Assembly: GCA_014379275.1 (NCBI GenBank)
Contig: JACMMA010000581.1
Coordinates: 1-12,497 of the forward strand
Direction: 5' to 3'
DNA from: Armatimonadota bacterium
GTDB lineage: Bacteria > Armatimonadota > Armatimonadia > Armatimonadales > Armatimonadaceae
DNA: 12,497 nt
A model generated the notes under the pieces. That model ran no database searches. It had not been told where the DNA came from and saw only the letters and a program-made list of their open reading frames with translations. The position numbers were made by a program, and so were the translations under genes. Positions 1 through 10,583 of the stretch are shown piece after piece; within the stretch, counting starts at the first letter, position 1, and each line of letters opens with the position of its first letter.

Positions 1-527
1 CCCCGCTCGTCGGCTGGGCGGCGGTGACGGGCACGCTGTCGCCGCTGGCGTGGTGGCTGTTCGCGATCATTTTCGTCTGGACGCCCGCGCACTTCTGGGC
101 ACTCGCGATTCTGATGAAGGATGACTACGCCCGCGCGAAGATCCCGATGCTCCCGGTCGTGTCCGGCGTCCCGGCGACGGTGTTACAGATCGCGCTGTAC
201 TCGGTGCTGACCGCCATCGTCTCGATCCTGCCGCTCGCGCAGGGCCTGGTCGGACCGTGGTACGTCGGCGTCGCGGTCCTGCTCAACATCGCTCTGATAT
301 TCCGCGCCTGTGCCCTGTTCACGTCCACGGAGCGGTCCGAAACGCTCGGCATGTATCTGTTTTCGATGCTGTATCTCGCCCTCCTGTTCCTGATGCTCGC
401 CTTCGACCGCGCCGACGCGGGCATGACCGGCGCGGTCGTCACCTCTGGCCTGGTACTGCTGACGCTCTGGTACGGCGCGAAGCGAGCGAAGAAAGCCGCA
501 ACACAGACCGCGCCCGCTACGACATAG
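1..527 (+). CDS. ctaB: Heme O synthase (protoheme IX farnesyltransferase), 5'-truncated
   Basis: This is the C-terminal part of a UbiA-family prenyltransferase that adds a farnesyl group to heme b, giving heme O for cytochrome oxidase assembly in the cytoplasmic membrane. The open frame begins at base 3 and enters the window already inside the gene: the first codons read PLVGWAAVTG, the conserved stretch that precedes a transmembrane helix in this family. The hallmark WTPAHFWALA followed by YARAKIPMLPV (about residues 26-50 of the visible part) is diagnostic for CtaB/CyoE. Four further hydrophobic segments follow, and the protein ends in a short basic, Ala/Thr-rich tail at a TAG stop. The N-terminal half, with the first Asp-rich prenyl-diphosphate site, lies upstream of the window. 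The GTG at 24 is an internal valine, not a start. An aerobic terminal oxidase is implied; coxA-type genes would be expected further upstream (inference). Confidence 0.95.
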   Translation, partial: PLVGWAAVTGTLSPLAWWLFAIIFVWTPAHFWALAILMKDDYARAKIPMLPVVSGVPATVLQIALYSVLTAIVSILPLAQGLVGPWYVGVAVLLNIALIFRACALFTSTERSETLGMYLFSMLYLALLFLMLAFDRADAGMTGAVVTSGLVLLTLWYGAKRAKKAATQTAPATT

Positions 528-608
528 CGACGCACACTTGCTCGATGGCGATCGGGGAATTTCCTTTCTCCTCAGGAGACAGCGTCTGATACCAGGAATA
601 GCCTTCTC

Positions 609-1130
609 ATGAACCAAGCCGCTACGCCGGAATACTGCCGCCTGATGGCTCGCTACAATGCGTGGGTAAATACGTCGTTGTACGCGGTCTGTGCGTCCCT
701 TTCGGAGGAGGAACGCCGCCGCGCTTTCGCGGTGCATTTCCAGTCCGTACACGGGACGCTGAACCACCTGCTGTACGGCGACCTGGCCTGGCTCGGACGA
801 TTTATGGGCGAACCGTATGCCATTATCTCCCTCACGCAGGAACTGTATGGGGATTTCGAGGAGCTGCGCCAGGAGCGGAAGGAGACCGATTCCGCCATCA
901 TGGATTGGGCAGACTCGATCACCGAGGAGCGACTCGGGGAAACGCTTACCTATCGAAGCAATGTGGATGGAGTGACACGCACGCTCGCGGTGGGAATACT
1001 TGCGGCGCACTTCTTTAACCATCAGACACACCACCGGGGGCAACTGACGACACTTCTTGCCCTGCTCGGCAAAGAACCTCCGATCACCGATATCCCGTGG
1101 ATGCCGGGGCAATTTCTAACCGCGTTGTAA
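609..1130 (+). CDS. DinB/YfiT-fold putative metal-dependent enzyme
   Basis: This 173-residue protein matches the DinB superfamily (four-helix bundle; relatives include bacillithiol/mycothiol-dependent transferases and damage-inducible proteins of unknown activity). Visible signatures are an N-terminal helix with YNAWVN (residues 16-21), LNHLLYGDLAWL (51-62) and the C-terminal HQTHHRGQL (138-146). The expected metal triad is His53 plus His138 and His142 (HxxxHRGQ), so a divalent metal is likely bound. The length is normal for the family. The ATG at 609 is preceded by an AGGAA-like sequence about 11 nt upstream, which is a weak ribosome site. The gap to ctaB is 81 nt, so it may have its own promoter. 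The thiol cofactor or substrate cannot be told from sequence. Despite the name, it is unrelated to DNA polymerase IV. Confidence 0.88.
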   Translation: MNQAATPEYCRLMARYNAWVNTSLYAVCASLSEEERRRAFAVHFQSVHGTLNHLLYGDLAWLGRFMGEPYAIISLTQELYGDFEELRQERKETDSAIMDWADSITEERLGETLTYRSNVDGVTRTLAVGILAAHFFNHQTHHRGQLTTLLALLGKEPPITDIPWMPGQFLTAL

Positions 1131-1185
1131 CCGGCGATATGTCAGGCGACGTTTGCCGCATTCCTCAGAACGGTACAACGGGAGG

Positions 1186-1632
1186 GTGAAGATACTACTA
1201 CCCGTTCTCATTCTGTTGACCGGCGTCGGCACCGGCGTCATGGTCGCGTGCAACTCCCGCCTCAAAGACTCGCTCGGTTCGCCCGCCTTCACGGTCGCCG
1301 TAGCGTTCGCCATCGGTAGTGTGCTCCTGTTTCTCGTCTCGGCGACCGGCGTCACTGGAAAAATAACATTGAGTGGAGCCGCGGACACCCCGTGGTGGGC
1401 ATGGGTGGGGGGAATACTGAGTATCATCGCCGTGACCGTCATCCTGGTGGCGAATAAGCAGGGGGGCGGGGGGGCGCTTATCCTTGCGGCGTCGGTGATC
1501 GGACAGCAGGCTGCCTCGCTTGCTCTGGAGCACAACGGCTGGTTGGGGACCGAGAAGGCGCCGATAAACGGGTGGAAAATCGCGGGGTTTTTGCTGCTCG
1601 TCGGCGGTGCGGTCCTGATGGGTAAGAAGTAA
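1186..1632 (+). CDS. DMT-superfamily small membrane protein, YdcZ/DUF606 type
   Basis: This is a roughly 148-residue, very hydrophobic protein with about five membrane helices and no large soluble part. It matches the DUF606/YdcZ branch of the drug/metabolite transporter superfamily: NSRLKDSLGSP after helix 1, a PWWAWVGGILS motif opening helix 3, GQQAASLALEHNGWLG in helix 4, and a final hydrophobic helix ending VLMGKK. Members are putative inner-membrane exporters that often work as pairs or fused repeats; no substrate is known. The start is uncertain. The GTG at 1186 (MKILLPVL...) fits the family N-terminus and lies 6 nt after a TACAAC -10-like box, like other leaderless genes here. A TTG at 1153, with AGG 6 nt upstream, would add 11 polar residues. 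G6-C-G7 runs at 1461-1474 do not break the frame, since family motifs continue beyond them. Confidence 0.82.
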   Translation: MKILLPVLILLTGVGTGVMVACNSRLKDSLGSPAFTVAVAFAIGSVLLFLVSATGVTGKITLSGAADTPWWAWVGGILSIIAVTVILVANKQGGGGALILAASVIGQQAASLALEHNGWLGTEKAPINGWKIAGFLLLVGGAVLMGKK

Positions 1633-1661
1633 TCGCTTCCCCGCTTTCCAGTAGCGGCATA

Positions 1662-1687
1662 CCCGCTTCTGATTGACGGGCTTTTTT
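1662..1687 (+). terminator. Possible weak intrinsic terminator of the membrane-protein gene
   Basis: CCCG (1662-1665) and CGGG (1677-1680) can pair across an 11-nt loop, followed by C and six T residues (1682-1687). The stem is only 4 bp, so termination would be weak. Just upstream, AGCGG can pair with either of two flanking CCGCT copies (about 1642-1666), giving alternative hairpins. The element overlaps the -35 box of the next gene's promoter. Confidence 0.3.
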
Positions 1688-1701
1688 CGGCGGAGTATAC
1701 T
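1673..1701 (+). promoter_or_regulatory. Sigma70-type promoter of the glycosyltransferase gene
   Basis: TTGACG (1673-1678) and TATACT (1696-1701) are separated by exactly 17 nt, close to the consensus for the main sigma factor. The -10 box ends 8 nt before the ATG at 1710, so transcription should start at or within about two bases of the start codon, giving a leaderless mRNA. No Shine-Dalgarno sequence is present between the -10 box and ATG, consistent with this. Confidence 0.75.
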
Positions 1702-1709
1702 TACCCCAG

Positions 1710-2639
1710 ATGACTGCCTATCCCTGTACCCTGTTCGAGGGAACGTATCACGTCGGTGTCGGTGCGTTGTTCAATTCCTTGCACCAGAATGGGTTTCGGG
1801 GGACTTTGTTGGTCGGTTACCGGGGCGCGTTGCCGCCGTGGGCGACACCTGTCACGACGACCGACGATGTGACCGAGTACGATGTGCCGGGCGGTGGCCG
1901 CATACGCTTTATCCTGCTGGAAACGACCTCACATCTGGCGAATTACAAGCCGATCTTCATGCGGCAACTGTTCGAGCGGTTCCTCGGGCCGGGTGATAGT
2001 CTCCTTTATTTCGACCCGGATATCACCGTGAAGTGCCGGTGGAGCTTTTTCGAGGAATGGGTAGAGAACGGCCTTGCCATGGTCGAGGATTGCACCTTTC
2101 CCCATATGCCGGGGGATCATCCGTTGCGCTATAGCTGGATGAAAGTGGCGGAGGCGGCGGGATTGACACAAAAGCGGAGCCCGAACCGTTATTACAACTC
2201 CGGTTTCGTCGGGCTACCGTGGCGATTTCGGGACGTAGCCTCCGTCTGGGAACTGCTTCTACACACCGCCCAATCGTTCGGCTACGACAACTCGAAACTC
2301 GCTACAACCGACCGGACGATGATCTGGCAGGCGACCGATCAGGATCTGCTAAATATCGTGGCGATGACGACCGATGTGCCGTTGACCACGCTCGGACCCG
2401 ATGGCATGGATTTCGTCCCCGGCGGTTATGTCATGTCGCACGCGGTCAATTCGCCCAAGCCGTGGGGCAGGAGTTACCTGAAGGTGGCTCTGCAGGGCAG
2501 ACCGCCCGGGATACCCGACAAATCTTTCTGGGCGAACTCCCAGCATCCCATCCGCCTTTACCCCGCCGCCTACGTCCGTCAGCGCACCCTTGCCATGATG
2601 ATCGCCATCGCACTCGGCAGGGTCTACCGCCGCCCTTAA
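1710..2639 (+). CDS. GT8-like family glycosyltransferase (GT-A fold)
   Basis: This 309-residue soluble protein has the landmarks of a nucleotide-sugar glycosyltransferase resembling family GT8. They are a Rossmann-like N-terminus ending in LLYFDPDITV, with the metal-binding DPD at 102-104 (the DXD motif); YYNSGFVGL (161-169), equivalent to the NAGV segment that positions the acceptor; DQDLLN (210-215); and His244 followed by KPW (250-252), matching the H-x-KPW C-terminal motif. No signal peptide or certain membrane helix is seen, although residues 291-303 are hydrophobic and the C-terminus is basic, so peripheral membrane contact is possible. It likely acts in the cytoplasm on a surface glycan or lipid-linked sugar (inference). 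Donor and acceptor are unknown, and no other glycan genes lie nearby. It starts at ATG 1710 with a leaderless promoter and ends 18 nt from the convergent kinase gene. Confidence 0.78.
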   Translation: MTAYPCTLFEGTYHVGVGALFNSLHQNGFRGTLLVGYRGALPPWATPVTTTDDVTEYDVPGGGRIRFILLETTSHLANYKPIFMRQLFERFLGPGDSLLYFDPDITVKCRWSFFEEWVENGLAMVEDCTFPHMPGDHPLRYSWMKVAEAAGLTQKRSPNRYYNSGFVGLPWRFRDVASVWELLLHTAQSFGYDNSKLATTDRTMIWQATDQDLLNIVAMTTDVPLTTLGPDGMDFVPGGYVMSHAVNSPKPWGRSYLKVALQGRPPGIPDKSFWANSQHPIRLYPAAYVRQRTLAMMIAIALGRVYRRP

Positions 2640-2657
2640 ATCCCGGGCAGAAAAACG

Positions 2658-5780
<3,123 letters not shown>

Positions 5781-5842
5781 GACTTTGGTAACGTCCTGAC
5801 CTATACTTATGCCACGTTTTTTGTGTTCTCAACAGTGTTTAT

Positions 5843-5872
5843 TTGCGGTATGCCCAGTTCAACTCGAATACT
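5843..5872 (+). promoter_or_regulatory. Candidate promoter for the TPR lipoprotein gene
   Basis: In the 211-nt divergent gap between the kinase and lipoprotein genes, TTGCGG (5843-5848) and AATACT (5867-5872) are 18 nt apart, a partial match to consensus. It would give a leader of about 110 nt. A second -10-like TATACT lies at 5802-5807 but lacks a well-placed -35 box. A promoter for the kinase must also lie in this gap; I see no convincing one on the minus strand (TTGAGA is present but no good -10 box follows). Confidence 0.3.
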
Positions 5873-5991
5873 GTTTCTCCTCCCACCCTGTGGAAGAGCG
5901 AACACACGGCTGCCGATTCACGGAAGTGGATTTGTCGGTCAGAGGATATTCCCCGGAGGAAACGAAATCTAGCCAGTAAGGAGTTTCACTG

Positions 5992-8127
5992 ATGTTCAAT
6001 CTTCCACCCCGGCGATACGCAGCTGTCGTCGCATCACTTTTCGTTTTTGCCACCGCCGGATGTAAAGGGACGCCCCCGAGTCAGGGGAACGCCCCCCTGA
6101 GTCCGAATGCCCCGACTCCGACGCCCGGTACAGATGCCGCGCTCCTAGCCGTGAACGACCTGCCCACAGCCGACGCGCCTAAGCCTAACGCAAAACCATT
6201 CGGTGTCGTGATCGCGTTTCCTTTGTCGGGCGATGGGGCCGACAAGAATGCCCGCGATTTCGCTAGTGGCATCGGCTACTACCTGACCGATGCGGTGGCG
6301 GGCGCGCCAGAATTCGGGCAGTCGCCGCTCCGTACGACTGTGTATCAGGTCGCACGCGAACGCAGGATCGCGTCGCTCCAAATGACGCCCGTTGAAGCCG
6401 CGCGGGTCGCCCGCGTGTGTGGCGCGACGCACTTCGGGACCGGTACTTACACGGAGAGTGCGAACCTGGTCAAGCTTACCTATGAATTGCGACCAGTCGA
6501 AGCGGGCACGAACGCTACCGGGACGTTCGCCGTCGCCGCGCCGAATCGGGAAGCGTTGATCGCGCAACTGCCGCGAATGGCACAGCAGTTGCGCGCCGCC
6601 CTGTCGGCGGCGAATTCTAACGTCACCGTGGCACCGTTGACCGGAATGACGCCGGAAACAATGGCGAAGATCGGGGCGTGTGCCGACGCCACGCAGTACA
6701 CGCTGGAGCAGATCGCTTTTCTGCTCGAAACCGGCAAGCGCGTCCCGCTCGCCGCGGAACTCGCCATCTTCACGGGAACCGTGCGGAGCAGTCCCGCGCA
6801 GGCCGCACCCTATTCCCGCCTTCTCCTACAAGCCCAGCCGCGCAACACGCAGACACTCGCTTGCCTCGGGTACGCAATTCCGCAAACGATGACGGCAAGC
6901 GCACCGACCTTTTTCGCCCTCGCCGACCGGCACCCGGACAATTATCTGCTCGCACATACGGCAGCCTGGGTGGCACGAACCGGGAGCGACTGGGACCGTG
7001 AGGCGACCTACAGCGCACGCGGCGCGACGAATGCCCCCGCCAACCCGGACGCCCGTCTCGCGGCGGGATGGAGTCTTTCCCGGCAGGCGGATGCCGTGCG
7101 GCAGGGAAGGCAATCGGGCGATATGGATGCGGCGATGCTGGCGAAGACCACGCCCCTTTACATGAACTGGCTGGCACAAGTCAAAGCGGCGACGCAGTGT
7201 GACCCGCTTTACGGCAAGGCGTACCAGAGGCTGTCGAACGCCGCGACGTTCGCCGGAGATTCCAACGAAGCGGACGCTGCGATGACGATGGCGCGGAAGC
7301 TGAATACCAATTCCCCCTACGATACGTACCAATGGGCGCTGGAGATGTATCAACCGAAGTGGGGAGGCGATCCGTCGCAGTTGCAGGCGGTCGCTCGGGA
7401 AGCCGCGAGTGCCCGCTATGTGTCTCCCGTAGAAACGGTCGCCATCTATAAGCAGTTAGGGCGGGGCGGCTTCAAGGCGGAGCAGAAGCAGATGGGGGAT
7501 CGCATCTTTAAGGAAACGACGGCGGCGATCGCCAAAAATCCCGACGATAATTATGCGCACTACCTGCGCGGTTGGGTCCTGACGGAGCGCGGCGACCGCG
7601 CCGGGGCGACGGCAGATTTCGCGGCGAATGTCCGGATTTTTCCAAAAGATGCCTCGGTCCGGTTCGAGTTGGGACGCAATTATACCGACATCGGACAGTT
7701 CAAAAAGGCGGAGGAGGCGTTTCGCAAAGCCGACTCCCTGCGCCCCAAAAACGCGGAAACGCTGTACTATCTCGGCTATGTACTGAAACAACAAAGCAAA
7801 TTGCCGGAGGCACGGAAGTATCTGGAAGCGTCGCTCGCGCTGTCGCCGGATTACGCGCCCGCGCTGGCATCGCTCGGCACGGTATACGGTCTGATGAAGC
7901 GCATCCCGGACGCGATCCGTTGTTATGAGAACGCTCTGCGCCTCGCTCCGTTTTTGCCGGAGGCGAATGTCAATCTGGCGTCCTGCTACAACAGTGTCGG
8001 GCGCGAACGCGATACGATCCGCGTCGGCAGGCAGTTCCTACGCTACTATCCGAACGATCCCAACATGCCTCGCTTGATTGAACAAGCGGAGGATCAACTC
8101 AAGCGCAAGAAGGCTCCGACGCCGTAG
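5992..8127 (+). CDS. TPR-repeat lipoprotein with FlgO/CsgG-like N-terminal domain
   Basis: This 711-residue protein begins with a lipoprotein signal peptide: a basic PPRR, a hydrophobic core, and lipobox TAGC with the lipidated Cys24. A Pro/Thr/Asn-rich linker (about 25-65) follows. Residues about 70-200 (GVVIAFPLSG, then YYLTDAVAG, VARVCGATHFGTGTYTE and LTYELRPVEAGT) have the pattern of the FlgO/CsgG/TolB-N-like fold found in envelope proteins and TPR-bearing regulators. The middle (200-500) is helical and degenerate TPR-like. Residues about 522-690 hold at least four clear TPR units with G/Y/A/P spacing, such as AHYLRGWVLTERGD and AETLYYLGYVLKQQ. It is probably anchored at the outer face of a membrane as a protein-protein scaffold; the partner is unknown. 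The ATG at 5992 follows GGAG by about 8 nt, a good ribosome site. The stop codon directly abuts a large palindrome. Confidence 0.82.
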   Translation: MFNLPPRRYAAVVASLFVFATAGCKGTPPSQGNAPLSPNAPTPTPGTDAALLAVNDLPTADAPKPNAKPFGVVIAFPLSGDGADKNARDFASGIGYYLTDAVAGAPEFGQSPLRTTVYQVARERRIASLQMTPVEAARVARVCGATHFGTGTYTESANLVKLTYELRPVEAGTNATGTFAVAAPNREALIAQLPRMAQQLRAALSAANSNVTVAPLTGMTPETMAKIGACADATQYTLEQIAFLLETGKRVPLAAELAIFTGTVRSSPAQAAPYSRLLLQAQPRNTQTLACLGYAIPQTMTASAPTFFALADRHPDNYLLAHTAAWVARTGSDWDREATYSARGATNAPANPDARLAAGWSLSRQADAVRQGRQSGDMDAAMLAKTTPLYMNWLAQVKAATQCDPLYGKAYQRLSNAATFAGDSNEADAAMTMARKLNTNSPYDTYQWALEMYQPKWGGDPSQLQAVAREAASARYVSPVETVAIYKQLGRGGFKAEQKQMGDRIFKETTAAIAKNPDDNYAHYLRGWVLTERGDRAGATADFAANVRIFPKDASVRFELGRNYTDIGQFKKAEEAFRKADSLRPKNAETLYYLGYVLKQQSKLPEARKYLEASLALSPDYAPALASLGTVYGLMKRIPDAIRCYENALRLAPFLPEANVNLASCYNSVGRERDTIRVGRQFLRYYPNDPNMPRLIEQAEDQLKRKKAPTP

Positions 8128-8391
8128 TGTTTTTTTTGTCCTACGCGGACGGCGCCAACCTGACGTTGGATCGTTGTACCTGCGGTGCTCGTTACTTGTT
8201 TGATGGTTAGTTGTCGGTTGGTTCTTTCCCGCTATTGCGCCGGACACCGGTTTCCACGCTGTGGAACCCTGTGACCGGCGCTTTCGCGGGAAAACAGCAA
8301 GGGCTAACTCGGTTCACAGAGCGATAACCCCGCACCGCAGGTACAACGATCCAACGTCAGGTTGGCGCCGTCCGCGTAGGACAAAAAAACA
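8128..8391. repeat. 264-bp imperfect palindrome with 51-bp perfect arms (MITE-like or giant hairpin)
   Basis: The gap between the convergent lipoprotein and helicase genes is almost entirely one inverted repeat. Bases 8138-8188 are the exact reverse complement of 8332-8382 (51 of 51). Outside this, TGT8 on the left faces A7CA on the right, taking the arms to 61 and 60 nt with one unmatched T. Inward, symmetry continues around the same centre (about 8259): GTTA 8191/TAAC 8325, GTTAG 8206/CTAAC 8304, TTTCCCGC 8225/GCGGGAAA 8286, GCGCCGG 8237/CCGGCGC 8275, and an apical stem TTCCAC-gct-GTGGAA. Each arm also holds a small CCAAC-N5-GTTGG. There is no coding capacity. Flanks show no target duplication beyond a trivial AG. 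The T-run is 5' and the A-run 3' on both strands, so it is not a normal intrinsic terminator. It could be a non-autonomous mobile element or a transcript-end structure. The remaining 17 nt to the helicase stop hold nothing visible. Confidence 0.93.
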
Positions 8392-8408
8392 AGGCGAGTA
8401 GCGAGCAG

Positions 8409-10574
8409 TTAATCGAGATCGTCAGCGTCATCGTATAGTTCCTCATCGGAGAGCGGGGACTCGGGGGGCGGGGTCGTGATCGCCGTCATTACCTGTGAGG
8501 CGAGGGTAGGCATCTCATTCAGGAACGGCGACGGACCCAGCGCCTTGCCGTTGTGGTATTGAGGCCAGGATAGCGCGAACCGCTCCTTCGCCCGCGTGAT
8601 TGCGACATACGCGAGGCGGCGTTCCTCTTCCAGGGATTCGGCTAACAGTTCGCCGTCTACATAGCGCAAACAGCGGTGGTGCGGGAGCAGGTTCATCGCG
8701 AACCCGATCACGAACACGGCGTTCCACTCTAAGCCTTTGGAGCGGTGGATCGTCATGATGTTTACCGCGTCTAGCGAGCGCGACGACTCGTTGGCTTTGC
8801 GGATCTGCCCGGCGACGAACGTCAGCATCGCATCGGGCGAGTGAAACCGCGCCGACGACGCCACCAGTTCGTCCAGGTTTTCGAGGCGCGACGACCCCTC
8901 GCCGTCGTCCTCTTTTTCGCCCTCCTCCGCCAGAATGTAATCGTCGTAGCCGGAGTTCCGCGCCGCGGTCAGGCGTACCGCCGCCGAATCACCTGCCGCG
9001 TGAATCTCCTTGATCTGCTCGCGGAAGTCGCGCACCGCCACGTCCTGCGTCGTTTTGTACGAACCGCGCCGAAGTGCCTCATAGAACGAACATTGCAACT
9101 TTTCGGCAGACTCCTCGACCTGCCGGATGAAGCCCGCGCCCAAAAACCGGGTCGGTGCACCGAGACGTTTCGACGCGATGTTCAGGACCCGCTTCGCCGC
9201 CGCGTCGCCCGCCGTCGAGTGCGGGTCCACCGAGAGTTGTAAGTAGGCGAGAAGGTCCTTGACCTCCTTGCGGTTATAAAACCCGGTCCCGCCGGTAATC
9301 ACGTAGGGGATGCCCATCGCGATCAGCGCGTCCTCGATAGCGCGGGAATATGCGTTCGTGCGGTACAGAACCGCGATGTCCTTGAACTGCAAATGCTCCG
9401 TGTTCAGCCGTTCGCGCAACTGCTCGACCACCCACGCCGCCTCGGATTCGCCGTCCACGTGCTGGGTCAGGAGCGGCGTTTCTCCTTCCACGCGGGTCGC
9501 CTCCATCGCCAGTCGGTAGCGGTCGTCCAAATCGGCGTGCGCGATCAGTTCGTTGGCGACCGTGACCACCGTCCCCTGCGAGCGGTAGTTCGACGACAGC
9601 CGGATAATATCGCCCAGGGGGAACGCCTTCTGGAATCCCATCACCGTCAGGCGCGGGTCGCATCCCCGGAAGCCGTACACCGACTGCCCGACATCGCCGA
9701 CCAGAAACAGATTGCCGTGCTGTTTCGCCAGAAGCACCGCGAAATCCCACTGGATCTGCGACGTATCCTGCGTCTCATCGACGAGCAGATAGTCCCACTG
9801 GTTCTGGTACCGCTCCCGTGCGGCTTTATCGTCGCGCAGGAGCACGAACGCTTCGACCAACAGGTCGTCGAAATCGAGGCGTCGCGACGGCACTTTCGAC
9901 GTGACATCGTTCTCCTTTTGCTTCGCGGACTCGTAGCACCGCCATATCTTCGCGGCGTTCTGCACGGCGGGTGGTTCCCAATCCGGGTTTAGCCGCGCGA
10001 TAGCAGTCTCGCCGTTCTCCGCAGTATAGCCGCTGTTTTTTGCCGACGAGATCGCGAGCAGTGCCGATTTGGGGTCGAAGCGGATGTTCTGTCCGAACGG
10101 CGGCTGGGGGAGCCGCGCGTAATCGTCCGACTTGCCCATGATCGCCCGCAGGACACGCTTCTGCCAGTATTCGTCGGCGAGGTCGAACTTGCCCTCCTTG
10201 CCGAACCGCTCCGCCCATTCGCGCTTCAGGATACGGAGGCAGTGCGCGTGGAACGTCCCGATCCAGATCCCGGCAAGCGCGTCCTCGCCGCACATGGCAA
10301 CGAGCCGGTCGCCCATCTCCTGCGCGGCACGTTTGGTGAACGTCGTGACGAGTATTTTTTCGGGGGGAACTCCGTCCGCGATCAGCCGCGCGATGCGCCG
10401 TGTCAGCACCGTGGTCTTGCCCGAACCCGCCCCGGCGAGCACGAGTGCCGCGCCGTCCGTATGGGCGAACGCCTGCATCTGTTGCGCGTTCAAGCCGTCG
10501 GATAACTGGTCGGTGGTCAGGGGCTGGTTCGCGGAAACTGCGTTTACGCTGTGTCGGGTAGGATTCGCGGACAT
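8409..10574 (-). CDS. UvrD/PcrA/Rep-type superfamily 1A DNA helicase
   Basis: This is a 721-residue ATP-dependent 3'-5' DNA helicase. Motifs in order: Q-motif LNAQQMQA (28-35), Walker A GAGSGKT (48-54), Ia TTFTKRAAQEM (77-87), II VDETQDT (265-271; DETQ in place of the commoner DEFQ), III VGDVGQSVYGFRG (292-304), IV LSSNYRS (326-332), V TIHRSKGLEW (608-617) and VI RRLAYVAITRAKERF (652-666). Both RecA-like domains and their 1B/2B insertions are present. The size is that of PcrA/UvrD/Rep without nuclease domains, and an acidic tail (EELYDDADDLD) ends the protein in place of the usual PcrA/UvrD Tudor-like region. The likely role is nucleotide-excision/mismatch repair or clearing of replication forks. 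UvrD and PcrA cannot be separated here, so no symbol is given. The ATG at 10574 lies 11 nt past the -10 box with no Shine-Dalgarno sequence, so the leader is only about 5 nt. Confidence 0.94.
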   Translation of the reverse strand: MSANPTRHSVNAVSANQPLTTDQLSDGLNAQQMQAFAHTDGAALVLAGAGSGKTTVLTRRIARLIADGVPPEKILVTTFTKRAAQEMGDRLVAMCGEDALAGIWIGTFHAHCLRILKREWAERFGKEGKFDLADEYWQKRVLRAIMGKSDDYARLPQPPFGQNIRFDPKSALLAISSAKNSGYTAENGETAIARLNPDWEPPAVQNAAKIWRCYESAKQKENDVTSKVPSRRLDFDDLLVEAFVLLRDDKAARERYQNQWDYLLVDETQDTSQIQWDFAVLLAKQHGNLFLVGDVGQSVYGFRGCDPRLTVMGFQKAFPLGDIIRLSSNYRSQGTVVTVANELIAHADLDDRYRLAMEATRVEGETPLLTQHVDGESEAAWVVEQLRERLNTEHLQFKDIAVLYRTNAYSRAIEDALIAMGIPYVITGGTGFYNRKEVKDLLAYLQLSVDPHSTAGDAAAKRVLNIASKRLGAPTRFLGAGFIRQVEESAEKLQCSFYEALRRGSYKTTQDVAVRDFREQIKEIHAAGDSAAVRLTAARNSGYDDYILAEEGEKEDDGEGSSRLENLDELVASSARFHSPDAMLTFVAGQIRKANESSRSLDAVNIMTIHRSKGLEWNAVFVIGFAMNLLPHHRCLRYVDGELLAESLEEERRLAYVAITRAKERFALSWPQYHNGKALGPSPFLNEMPTLASQVMTAITTPPPESPLSDEELYDDADDLD

Positions 10575-10583
10575 GGGGCGCGC

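Noticed and set aside
576..604. Leaderless promoter for the DinB-family gene (GAGACA-N17-TAGCCT)
   Set aside because: The -10 match is poor and ends only 4 nt before the ATG, so the predicted start would fall inside the codon; not convincing.
183..1112. 309-codon open frame on the minus strand antisense to ctaB and the DinB gene
   Set aside because: It spans two well-recognised genes, is Arg/Gln-rich with no family motif, and is the expected antisense shadow in high-GC DNA.
1461..1474. Frameshift at the G6-C-G7 run in the YdcZ-type gene
   Set aside because: Family motifs are in the same frame before and after the run, so the frame is intact.
8038..8247. 69-codon minus-strand open frame running into the palindrome
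   Set aside because: It starts inside the repeat and runs antisense to the TPR gene; low-complexity Arg/Thr-rich, no ribosome site.
8128..8391. Bidirectional intrinsic terminator
   Set aside because: On both strands the T-run is on the 5' side of the hairpin and the A-run on the 3' side, the reverse of an intrinsic terminator. Termination by other means remains possible.
8128..8391. Target-site duplication proving transposition
   Set aside because: Only a 2-bp AG is shared by the flanks, which is expected by chance; no true duplication is visible.
9393..9992. 199-codon plus-strand open frame within the helicase gene
   Set aside because: It lies entirely antisense to motifs II-IV of a clear UvrD/PcrA helicase and shows no recognisable domain.
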